Shown here: positions 1 to 5,595 of the stretch, in pieces
Layout of the letters: every line of letters starts with the position of its first letter
Numbering within the stretch: the first letter of the stretch is position 1
Origin: an uncultured Synergistales bacterium
GTDB lineage: Bacteria > Synergistota > Synergistia > Synergistales > Aminobacteriaceae
DNA: 6,527 nt
Reading direction: 5' to 3'
NCBI GenBank assembly: GCA_937957815.1
Contig: CALFXN010000557.1
Location: 1 to 6,527, forward strand
Program-made: the position numbers and the translations under genes
The notes under the pieces: model-generated
What the model saw: the letters and a program-made list of their open reading frames with translations, nothing else
Told to the model about the DNA's origin: nothing
Database searches by the model: none

Positions 1-556
1 CGTTTCCGGTCGGATTCGCGCCGCCGTACGGGCAGTCCGCCTCGTTCACGGCGCCCCGCCGGCGGGCCAGCATCGCGACCGCCTGCCAGTCGTACCCGCC
101 GTTGTAGGGACTACCGGTGAACGGGACCGTATCGGCGAACGCGAAGTACCCCATATGCCACTCGGAGAGATTTTTCGCTGGCCCTCCGGCCGAAAGCAGC
201 GTGGACTCGAGCGAACCGAGCGCCGCAAAGGTCCAGCAGATTCCGTACGCCCCCTGATTCCGGACCGAAGTCAGGCGTCCGAGCGTCCGAAGATCGTAGG
301 CGGCGGGCAAGGAGCCTCTGGAGGTTCTCTTCGACGCGTTTCCGGCGATCATCGCATCGGCCGCGCCGAAGTCGATTGGCCCGGGCCTGTATCCGGTCGC
401 GTGCCCCGTGGCCGAAACGGCCGACCGGTCGATCGGCGATTTCAGAAAGCGCTCCGACACGGGAGCGAGTTTCCAGCCCTCGGCGCTGGCGGCGCCGGAG
501 AAAAGGAGCGCGGCGGCAATGAAACACGTCACACGGGAAACGGAACTTCGACGCAT
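1..556 (-). CDS. Secreted papain-family (C1A) cysteine peptidase, N-terminal part, cut by window edge
   Basis: The reading frame is open from an ATG at 556-554 to the left edge, giving 185 residues of a longer protein. The start follows a strong GAGGAGGA ribosome binding site. Residues 1-25 form a Sec signal peptide: basic RR start, hydrophobic core around residues 11-20, and an AxA cleavage site ending at ASA (25). The mature protein should therefore be exported. After a linker of about 60 residues comes the C1A active-site block: AAYDLR (85-90), then VRNQGAYGICWTFA (98-111). By papain homology, Q101 is the oxyanion-hole Gln and C107 the nucleophile, with the usual six-residue spacing. LSEWH (130-134) and DCPYGG (174-179) match conserved family positions further on. 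The catalytic His and Asn lie beyond the window. The Cys that normally precedes the nucleophile by three and forms a disulfide is Tyr104. There is no obvious long inhibitory propeptide. It probably degrades external protein or acts in the cell envelope. Family call is firm; substrate is unknown. Confidence 0.88.
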   Translation of the reverse strand, partial: MRRSSVSRVTCFIAAALLFSGAASAEGWKLAPVSERFLKSPIDRSAVSATGHATGYRPGPIDFGAADAMIAGNASKRTSRGSLPAAYDLRTLGRLTSVRNQGAYGICWTFAALGSLESTLLSAGGPAKNLSEWHMGYFAFADTVPFTGSPYNGGYDWQAVAMLARRRGAVNEADCPYGGANPTGN

Positions 557-594
557 GGTCTTCCTCCTCGAAAAAAGTGATGAAATGTCGCCGT

Positions 595-603
595 ATTGTA
601 TCA
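595..603 (-). promoter_or_regulatory. Candidate extended -10 promoter for the peptidase gene
   Basis: On the minus strand the sequence reads TGATACAAT. This is a TACAAT -10 hexamer (5 of 6 to consensus) preceded by the TGn extended -10 element. It lies just past the MFS stop codon and about 40 nt before the peptidase ATG, leaving room for a start site near 588 and the ribosome binding site. No good -35 hexamer is seen 16-18 nt upstream, which extended -10 promoters tolerate. It suggests the peptidase can be transcribed separately from the transporter genes. Prediction only. Confidence 0.45.
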
Positions 604-614
604 GGAAACGGGGA

Positions 615-1784
615 CTACGCGTTTCGGATCCTGCGCCATGCGCGGAAGTAGAGCGTTGCGACCGTCACGGCCCCCGTCACGCCGATCAGCGCAAAGGTCG
701 CATCCAGTCCGAGAAGCTGACCGCCATACCCGACCAGGAACGGCGACACGATGAACCCCAGGTCGAGCGCGAAGAAACTCACGGACACGCCCTTGGGACG
801 AAGGTGTTCGGGGAAGATATCCGGCATCAGCGCGAGCATCGCGGGGAACCCGAAGCCCATGCCGAAGCCGTAGACGACCCCGATGGCGATGAACCAGGCA
901 TTCGTCCGCGCGACGAGCAGCAGAAGCGTCATTCCGCCCATGAGCGTCAGCGCGCCGCAGAGCATGATCCGCCGGTCCATGTGATTCATGGCCTGCGCGA
1001 ACAGAAGCCGCACGACGAGCGACATTGCCGCGTTGACGGCGATGAAGGCGCTCGCGTTGCACCCGCGCGACGCGGCGAGCATCGGAAGGTACTGCAGGAT
1101 GGAAGAATTCACGACCGACCAGCAGAGAATCGTGCCGAGGAGCACCCAAAAGCCCGGAACCTTCGGAAGATCGCTCCACGCGCCCCAGACGCGCGCCTCC
1201 CCCTTCCCGGTCCGGAGATCGCCGCGAAACGACAGCGAAAGCCACGCGGCCAAGAGGTCGACGACGATGACGGATGCGACGAAAAGCCGGACGTATCCGA
1301 GCGAGACAAAGCGTTCCACGAGGACGAACAGCGTGAGCTGCGGCAGAACGTAGGCCATCGAGACGAGCGCGAAGGCGCTGCCCCGGCGCTCCGGCGGAAC
1401 CGCCAGCGACTGGTAGGAGGATACGCCCACCATCGCGACGCCCCAGAAGAACCCCATTCCGAGGCGAAGGGCGAAGAGCGCGATTCCCGAGCGGGCGACC
1501 AGAAGCGGAATCGTGAACGCGGTGAGCCCCAGACACGCGGCGACGAGCGTGTTGCGGAAGCCGGCCCGTTCCACGAGTCGCCCCGCAACCGGACGGGACG
1601 CCGTCGACGCGAGATTGAACGCGCTCATGAGCCACCCGGAGGCGGCGAGCGAAAACCCCTGGACGTACAGCACCTGCGGATACATGAAGAACATCGACTG
1701 GAAGGACTGGATCATGAAGGTCGCCCACAGGCAGATCCGAAAATCCCGGCCGAACGCCCCCGTTTCGCCGTCAGAACGCTCCAT
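615..1784 (-). CDS. Major facilitator superfamily (MFS) transporter
   Basis: A 389-residue inner-membrane protein, the normal size for a 12-helix MFS carrier. Hydrophobic segments alternate with short loops through the whole length, and a longer polar central loop (about residues 187-213) separates the two six-helix halves. The loop after the second helix carries a recognisable motif A, SRPVAGRLVERAGFRN (63-78). This corresponds to the family GxLaDRxGrkxxl pattern, with Glu at the acidic position. FFALDLGFIVSPFLVGYGG, late in the protein, is typical of helix 11. The ATG at 1784 is preceded by a GAGGGGAGAG ribosome binding site. The gene starts 50 nt after dctM on the same strand, so it may be read from the TRAP transcript. 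Whether it exports or imports, and what, cannot be told from the sequence. It could export an end product of the compound taken up by the TRAP system. Confidence 0.9.
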   Translation of the reverse strand: MERSDGETGAFGRDFRICLWATFMIQSFQSMFFMYPQVLYVQGFSLAASGWLMSAFNLASTASRPVAGRLVERAGFRNTLVAACLGLTAFTIPLLVARSGIALFALRLGMGFFWGVAMVGVSSYQSLAVPPERRGSAFALVSMAYVLPQLTLFVLVERFVSLGYVRLFVASVIVVDLLAAWLSLSFRGDLRTGKGEARVWGAWSDLPKVPGFWVLLGTILCWSVVNSSILQYLPMLAASRGCNASAFIAVNAAMSLVVRLLFAQAMNHMDRRIMLCGALTLMGGMTLLLLVARTNAWFIAIGVVYGFGMGFGFPAMLALMPDIFPEHLRPKGVSVSFFALDLGFIVSPFLVGYGGQLLGLDATFALIGVTGAVTVATLYFRAWRRIRNA

Positions 1785-1799
1785 GGCTCTCCCCTCGCT

Positions 1800-1823
1800 T
1801 CCGGGGCGCGCATGCGCCCCGGA
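1800..1823 (-). other. Perfect stem-loop between dctM and the MFS gene
   Basis: A 10-bp perfect inverted repeat (arms 1800-1809 and 1814-1823) surrounds the loop GCAT in the 50-nt gap between the dctM stop and the MFS start. The stem is almost entirely G-C. It is not followed by a U-run on the minus strand, so it does not look like a complete intrinsic terminator. It could stabilise the 3' end of a processed dctPQM message or slow read-through into the MFS gene. Structure is clear; function is inferred. Confidence 0.5.
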
Positions 1824-1834
1824 GCTATTCTACA

Positions 1835-3115
1835 TCACCCGATCATATCCGGCAGCCACAGGAGCGCCTGCGGAAACAGGATCCCGAGAACGAGCGCGGC
1901 GATCGCGATGCACACGATCGGAAGGACCGCGACCGCCGTCTTCGACAGATCCACGCGTCCGACGCCCGAGGCGACGAACAGACACGTTCCGACGGGAGGC
2001 GTGAGCGCGCCGATGCAGACGTTGCAGACGAGCAGCAGTCCGAAGAGCACCGGGTCGATTCCGAGCTGATGGATCACCGGAAGCGCGACGGGCGTGATGA
2101 GGACGATGATCGATACGGCGTCGATGAAACAGCCGAGGAAGAGAATGAACGCGTTCAGGATCAGCAAGATCACGGTCGGGTTCGTCGACAGCGACGTCAG
2201 GAACAGCGTGATCGTCTGCGGAACCTGGAGGCTCGTCAGCACCCAGCTCAGGAACGATGCGACCGCGATGATGAACATGACGGCCGACGTGCTCCGCGCC
2301 GCCCCCGCGAAGACTTCGGGAATCCGCTTCCACGTCAGCTCGCCGTAGACGAACTTCCCGATGACGAACGCATAGACCACGGCGATCGCGGACGACTCCG
2401 TCGCCGTGAAGATCCCGAGGCGGATGCCGCCGAGAATGATCACGGGCATGAGCAGCGCGAGAAAGCCGTCACGGAACGCGCGGGCCAGCTCCCGGACGCT
2501 GAAGGAGCCCTCCTCGCGCGGATAGTCGAATCGGACCGCCTCGATATGCGAGTAGATCATGAGCAGGACGCCGAACGCGACGCCGGGCAGGATGCCGCCC
2601 ATGAAGAGCTTCGCGACCGACGCATTCGCGGCGACGGCGTAGATGATCATCGGAATGCTCGGCGGGATGATCGGGCCGATCGCGCCGCCCGCGGCGACGA
2701 GCGCCGCCGAGAACCCCTCGCGGTACCCCTTCGCCTTCATCGACGGAATCAGCAGCGAACCGACGGCCGCCGTATCCGCGACCGCCGATCCCGACAATCC
2801 CGCGAAGAGCATCGACAACACCGCGGCGACCTGCGCCAGCCCGCCGCGCATCCGCCCGACGAGCGCGAACGCGAAGTCCATGAGCCTCCGGGAGATGCCC
2901 CCCTCTTCCATCAGGCTCCCCGCGAGCATGAAGAACGGAACCGCGAGCAGCGTGAAGCTGTCGACGCCCTGGTACATGATGTGACCGAGAAGGACGGGGT
3001 TGAACACGCCGCGCGACATCGCGAGCAGGATGCCGACGAACCCGAGCGAAATAGCGATCGGCACGCCGATCAGAAGCATCGCGAAGAAGACGCCGAAAAA
3101 GAGCAGGATATCCAT
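1835..3115 (-). CDS. dctM: TRAP transporter large permease subunit (DctM family)
   Basis: A 426-residue, very hydrophobic protein of the usual DctM length. It forms the ion-coupled transport channel of a tripartite ATP-independent periplasmic (TRAP) transporter in the inner membrane. Family signatures are plain: the N-terminal amphipathic/hydrophobic start MDILLFFGVFFAMLLIGVPI; GLSGSAVADTAAVG (106-119); the first helical-hairpin signature GAIGPIIPPSIPMIIYA (144-160); and the second, GALTPPVGTCLFVASGV (369-385). The two halves reflect the inverted-repeat fold of this family. The ATG at 3115 lies 3 nt after the dctQ stop. Its GGGGAGG ribosome binding site sits inside the end of dctQ, so the two are probably translationally coupled. 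Together with DctQ and DctP it should import a carboxylate-bearing solute using a sodium or proton gradient. The name is a family label and does not imply C4-dicarboxylate specificity. Confidence 0.96.
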   Translation of the reverse strand: MDILLFFGVFFAMLLIGVPIAISLGFVGILLAMSRGVFNPVLLGHIMYQGVDSFTLLAVPFFMLAGSLMEEGGISRRLMDFAFALVGRMRGGLAQVAAVLSMLFAGLSGSAVADTAAVGSLLIPSMKAKGYREGFSAALVAAGGAIGPIIPPSIPMIIYAVAANASVAKLFMGGILPGVAFGVLLMIYSHIEAVRFDYPREEGSFSVRELARAFRDGFLALLMPVIILGGIRLGIFTATESSAIAVVYAFVIGKFVYGELTWKRIPEVFAGAARSTSAVMFIIAVASFLSWVLTSLQVPQTITLFLTSLSTNPTVILLILNAFILFLGCFIDAVSIIVLITPVALPVIHQLGIDPVLFGLLLVCNVCIGALTPPVGTCLFVASGVGRVDLSKTAVAVLPIVCIAIAALVLGILFPQALLWLPDMIG

Positions 3116-3118
3116 AGC

Positions 3119-3616
3119 TCAGCGCGCCTCCCCGCTGGCGGGAACGAACAGGCGGAGCAGCCGCTCCGCCGCGAAGAGGAGGGACAGCCCTCCGCTCAGC
3201 GGGATCACGCCGTACACGAACCCCATCGACACGGGCAGGGACGTCGCGATCTGCGGAATCTGCCGTTCGACGAGCGGCAGGCTTCCCACCGTCATGAGCC
3301 AGAAGAAGCAGAACGACGCGCCGGACACGACGCACCCGGCGACGGCCTTCCACCCCTTCAGGCTCCGGAGCAGCATGTCGAAGGCCGTCATCCCCGAACG
3401 CAGGATCAGCGGCGGAACGCCGAGGAAGATGATCCAGATGAACAGGAACCGGCACAGCTCCTCGCTCCAGGAGATCGAAAAGCCGAGCGCGTAGCGCGCG
3501 ACGACCTGCGCGAAGGTCACGGCCGTCATGACGAAGAGAATGACGAAAAGAAGGCGGTTGACGCTCCGGTCGATCCGAACCGTCAGGCGACTCAGGAATT
3601 CGGCGATTGCACGCAC
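3119..3616 (-). CDS. dctQ: TRAP transporter small permease subunit (DctQ family)
   Basis: A 165-residue, four-helix inner-membrane protein that partners DctM. Hydrophobic segments lie at about 21-39, 54-72, 91-112 and 130-155. The family signature is clear: FAQVVARY (35-42), ISWSEELCRFLFIWIIFLG (48-66) and RSGMTAFDM (73-81). The start is chosen as GTG at 3616. An AGGAGG ribosome binding site (3630-3625) lies exactly 8 nt upstream of it. The longer frame would begin at a GTG at 3625, but that codon overlaps the last base of the Shine-Dalgarno itself and cannot be a proper start. An ATG at 3618 is out of frame and leads to an 8-codon ORF. The stop (3121-3119) is 3 nt from the dctM ATG. A terminator-like hairpin directly precedes its ribosome binding site, so expression may be lower than dctP. 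Confidence 0.94.
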   Translation of the reverse strand: MRAIAEFLSRLTVRIDRSVNRLLFVILFVMTAVTFAQVVARYALGFSISWSEELCRFLFIWIIFLGVPPLILRSGMTAFDMLLRSLKGWKAVAGCVVSGASFCFFWLMTVGSLPLVERQIPQIATSLPVSMGFVYGVIPLSGGLSLLFAAERLLRLFVPASGEAR

Positions 3617-3630
3617 ATTCGACACCTCCT
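3616..3630 (-). promoter_or_regulatory. dctQ ribosome binding site that decides the start codon
   Basis: On the minus strand AGGAGG (3630-3625) is followed by TGTCGAAT and then GTG (3616-3614), the in-frame start at ideal spacing. The ATG formed by the last two spacer bases and the first base of GTG (3618-3616) is in another frame and has 6-nt spacing. It encodes only MCVQSPNS before a TGA. Initiation there would compete with dctQ. Confidence 0.7.
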
Positions 3631-3669
3631 AAAAAACGCCGGAGGCGACGCTGACGCCGCCGCCCCCGG
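3631..3669 (-). terminator. Intrinsic-terminator-like hairpin (attenuator) between dctP and dctQ
   Basis: Read on the minus strand, CCGGGGGCGGC (3669-3659) pairs with GTCGCCTCCGG (3649-3639). This gives 11 base pairs, two of them G-U, around a 9-nt loop. The stem is followed after CG by six T residues (3636-3631). This is the form of a Rho-independent terminator. The U-run abuts the AGGAGG of dctQ with no gap. Because dctQM have no evident promoter of their own, partial termination here would give more dctP than dctQM mRNA. That ratio suits a transporter whose soluble binding protein works in excess. Efficiency cannot be judged from sequence. Confidence 0.7.
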
Positions 3670-3687
3670 TCTCATGGATTCATGAAG

Positions 3688-3708
3688 CCGTCCGTGCGGG
3701 ACGGACGG
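3688..3708 (-). other. Stem-loop just after the dctP stop codon
   Basis: A perfect 8-bp inverted repeat (CCGTCCGT at 3688-3695, ACGGACGG at 3701-3708, 5-nt loop) begins 11 nt past the dctP stop. There is no U-run after it, so it is not a terminator by itself. Placed ahead of the terminator-like hairpin, it may protect the 3' end of the dctP message from exonucleases. Confidence 0.5.
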
Positions 3709-3719
3709 GAGAACGGACG

Positions 3720-4739
3720 CTACTTCGTCTCCTGGATCTTCGCGATGTACCCGCCGGCCTCCGCGCCGCTCGCCTTCACGAACGCGTCGTAGACGGGCGC
3801 CATCGCGGCCTTGAACGGTTCGGGGTCGACCTCGTTGACCTGCATTCCCTTCTCCTTCAGCTTCGCGACGAGGTCCTTCTCCTGCTCTTCGACGATCCGC
3901 CGCGCTTCGGGACGAACCTCCTCGAACGCCGCGACGACGAGCTTCTGAAGATCCTCGGGCAGCTTCTTGTAGAACGCATCGGAGATCATCACGACCGTCG
4001 GGGAGTAGACGTGCCCCGTCAGCGACAGGTATTTCTGCACTTCGTAGAGCTTCGAGGCCCAGATGATCGACAGCGGGTTCTCCTGCCCGTCGATGATTCC
4101 CTGCGACAAGGCCGTGTACACCTCGCCGAAGGCCATCGGGACGGGGCTCGCCCCGAGCGCGTTCATCGTGTCCATGACCGTCTTCGTCTCCGGGACGCGG
4201 ATCTTGAGTCCCTTGAAGTCCGCCGGCGCGGCGATCGCGCGCTTGTTGTTCGTCGTGTTTCGGTAGAGGTTCATCCAGTACCCGAGAATCCGGATTCCCG
4301 TCTTCGCGCGGAACTTCTCGTTGAGTTCCGCGCCGATGGGACCGTCGACGACTTTGTAGACGTGATCGTTGCTCCGGTAGACGTAGGGCAGTTCGAGGAC
4401 CCCGAGCAGCGGCATGAACGACGCCAGCCCACCCGGGCTCTGCGTGCCCATCTCGATGGTCCCGAGCTGCAACCCCTCCGCGATCGCGCGGAGATTGCCG
4501 AGTTGCGCGCTGGGGTAGACCTTCGCCTCGATTCTTCCGCCCGACCGCTCGTTCAGGATCGCCGCCATCTTCTCGAAGCTCCTGTTCAGGGGATGATCCG
4601 GCGCCGTCACGTTCGCGATCTTGACGACATACTCCGCCGCCGACGCCGGAATACCTCCTCCGACTGCCGCCGCTCCCACAACCACCGCCGCACACGCGGC
4701 CGCCGCGCACCTGCACAACGCATGACCGATACGCACCAT
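3720..4739 (-). CDS. dctP: TRAP transporter periplasmic solute-binding protein (DctP family)
   Basis: A 339-residue exported protein that captures the substrate and delivers it to DctQM. The start is taken as ATG at 4739, preceded by AAGGAGAGG at good spacing. An in-frame ATG at 4790 would add 17 polar residues before the signal peptide and lacks a ribosome binding site. Residues 1-35 form a signal peptide with a long Ala/Val core, cleaved after PASA. The mature part is a typical DctP fold: YPSAQLGN (75-82), LYRNTTNNKRAI (158-169), FKGLKIRVPET (175-185), GASPVPMAFGEVYTAL (196-211) and DGQENPLS (217-224). By comparison with SiaP-type proteins, R160, R181 and N221 are the positions that hold the substrate carboxylate, and all are present. 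The ligand is therefore probably a carboxylic acid, such as a sugar acid or a hydroxy- or oxo-acid. Which one cannot be read from the sequence. It is the first gene of the leftward operon, divergent from the GntR regulator. Confidence 0.96.
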   Translation of the reverse strand: MVRIGHALCRCAAAACAAVVVGAAAVGGGIPASAAEYVVKIANVTAPDHPLNRSFEKMAAILNERSGGRIEAKVYPSAQLGNLRAIAEGLQLGTIEMGTQSPGGLASFMPLLGVLELPYVYRSNDHVYKVVDGPIGAELNEKFRAKTGIRILGYWMNLYRNTTNNKRAIAAPADFKGLKIRVPETKTVMDTMNALGASPVPMAFGEVYTALSQGIIDGQENPLSIIWASKLYEVQKYLSLTGHVYSPTVVMISDAFYKKLPEDLQKLVVAAFEEVRPEARRIVEEQEKDLVAKLKEKGMQVNEVDPEPFKAAMAPVYDAFVKASGAEAGGYIAKIQETK

Positions 4740-4799
4740 CAACCATCCTCTCCTTCCGTCGCGGGCCGCCGTCGTGTACCATTGCCGCATATACGCGAA

Positions 4800-4828
4800 T
4801 TGACAAACGGCTCCGCAGGATATAGCAT
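4800..4828 (+). promoter_or_regulatory. Candidate promoter of the gntR-type regulator gene
   Basis: A perfect -35 TTGACA (4800-4805) is followed after 17 nt by TAGCAT (4823-4828), 4 of 6 to the -10 consensus. TATAGC at 4821 is an alternative with 15-nt spacing. The start site would fall near 4835, about 60 nt before the regulator ATG. The -10 lies within the left arm of the inverted repeat, which suggests autoregulation. Confidence 0.55.
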
Positions 4829-4851
4829 CTTCGGATATCGGATACTATATC
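4819..4851. promoter_or_regulatory. Inverted repeat in the divergent promoter region, candidate GntR operator
   Basis: GATATAGCATC (4819-4829) and GATACTATATC (4841-4851) are inverted copies of each other at 10 of 11 positions. Their centres are 22 bp apart, about two helical turns. The palindrome GATATC (4834-4839) lies between them. The right copy also contains GATA-N3-TATC, the short two-fold pattern expected for a dimeric winged-helix protein. Each arm covers one of the two candidate -10 elements. The neighbouring GntR/FCD regulator is the natural candidate to bind here. The repeat is seen in the sequence; binding is inferred, and part of the symmetry may simply reflect two similar -10 boxes. 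Confidence 0.5.
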
Positions 4852-4872
4852 AGATTTTGCGGGCCGGGGAAA
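4844..4872 (-). promoter_or_regulatory. Candidate promoter of the dctPQM operon
   Basis: On the minus strand TGATATAGT (4852-4844) is an extended -10: TATAGT matches 5 of 6 and is preceded by TGn. A weak -35, TTTCCC (4872-4867), lies 17 nt upstream. Transcription would start near 4837, leaving a leader of about 98 nt before the dctP ATG. The -10 lies inside the right arm of the inverted repeat 4819-4851, so a protein bound there would block it. Confidence 0.5.
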
Positions 4873-4893
4873 GCTCACAGGAGGCGACATGAC

Positions 4894-5595
4894 ATGAAGA
4901 TTCCCACCATCGTCGAAGCGGTTCTTTCGGAAATCCGTAGACGGATTCTGGACGGTTCCTGCGCGCCGGGCGACAGGCTCAACGTGGATGAACTCGCCCG
5001 TGACCTCAAGGTCAGCAAGACCCCGATACGGGAGGCGCTCGGACGCCTGGCCCGAGAGGGATTCGTGAAATCCGAGGCCCGGATCGGCTGGAGCGTGATG
5101 CTGCTTTCGCTCGACGAGTTCTTCCAGATGCAGGAAATCCAGCACGCGCTCAAGTGCTACGTCATGGATCACATCGCCCCCTACGTTTCGGGAATCGACA
5201 TCGAAAAGGCCGTGCAGCTCAACAACAACATGCAGCACTTCCTCAAGACGGGGCAGAACCACCGGGCGCTCGAGGAGAACGACAAGTTCCACAGGGCGAT
5301 CTTCAGCGTCTACCCCAACAAGATGCTTCTCGAACAGCTCGAGGAGATCACCGACACGATCCGGCTCCAGCGGATCAGCATGCTCGAACGCAAGATCCTC
5401 GATCCGGAGAGCCCGATCCTGCAGCACGCGTCCGCCGAGCACGAGGAAATCATCGACGCGCTGCGGTCGGGAGACCAGAAGAAGATCACGGATTCGTCCA
5501 TGCGCCACCAGAAGACCATTCTCGATACGCTCAAGAGTACGGAACCCGAGCTTCCCAGGAAGCGCACACGAAAGAAACAGGAGGACAGCCAATGA
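4894..5595 (+). CDS. GntR family transcriptional regulator, FCD (FadR) subfamily
   Basis: A 233-residue DNA-binding regulator of normal FCD-subfamily length. The N-terminal winged helix-turn-helix occupies about residues 4-70, with the hallmark run from RLNVDELARDLKVSKTPIRE (29-48) to ALGRLAREGFVK (48-59). The C-terminal all-helical FCD ligand-binding domain (about 75-212) holds the usual His positions H133 (NDKFH), H183 (AEHEE) and H205 (MRH). Where most metal-binding members have Asp four residues before the first His, this one has N129, with D130 next to it. The C-terminus is a short basic tail (PRKRTRKK). AGGAGG at 4879-4884 lies 9 nt before the ATG at 4894. Another ATG at 4889 ends after two codons in a TGA overlapping this start. 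FCD regulators usually repress a divergent catabolic or transport operon until a small carboxylate binds. Position opposite dctPQM and in front of the acyl-CoA enzyme fits that role. Its ligand is unknown. Confidence 0.94.
   Translation: MKIPTIVEAVLSEIRRRILDGSCAPGDRLNVDELARDLKVSKTPIREALGRLAREGFVKSEARIGWSVMLLSLDEFFQMQEIQHALKCYVMDHIAPYVSGIDIEKAVQLNNNMQHFLKTGQNHRALEENDKFHRAIFSVYPNKMLLEQLEEITDTIRLQRISMLERKILDPESPILQHASAEHEEIIDALRSGDQKKITDSSMRHQKTILDTLKSTEPELPRKRTRKKQEDSQ

Noticed and set aside
601..1728. Minus-strand open frame of 375 codons in a second frame of the MFS gene
   Set aside because: Arg-rich, with no membrane segments; the other frame gives an intact 12-helix carrier with motif A and a ribosome binding site.
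1800..1823. Intrinsic terminator after dctM
   Set aside because: The stem is strong but no U-run follows on the minus strand, so it is kept only as a stem-loop.
408..2069. Long plus-strand open frame of 553 codons antisense to the peptidase, MFS and dctM genes
   Set aside because: The product is almost all Arg, Glu, Asp, His and Pro with no hydrophobic core or domain. It runs opposite clear membrane-protein genes and is a GC-rich codon-bias shadow.
2069..3685. Long plus-strand open frame of 538 codons antisense to dctM and dctQ
   Set aside because: Same highly charged, low-complexity composition; it is the mirror of the hydrophobic TRAP permease genes.
4740..4790. Upstream ATG at 4790 as the dctP start
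   Set aside because: It would add a 17-residue polar stretch ahead of a good signal peptide and has no Shine-Dalgarno, whereas the ATG at 4739 has one.
4778..4806. TTGTCA (4806-4801, minus strand) as the dctP -35 element
   Set aside because: No acceptable -10 hexamer follows at 16-19 nt. It is simply the complement of the TTGACA used on the plus strand.
3592..5592. Long minus-strand open frame of 666 codons spanning dctP and the regulator
   Set aside because: It overlaps dctP in another frame and runs antisense to the regulator. No family motif, and both overlapped genes are well supported.
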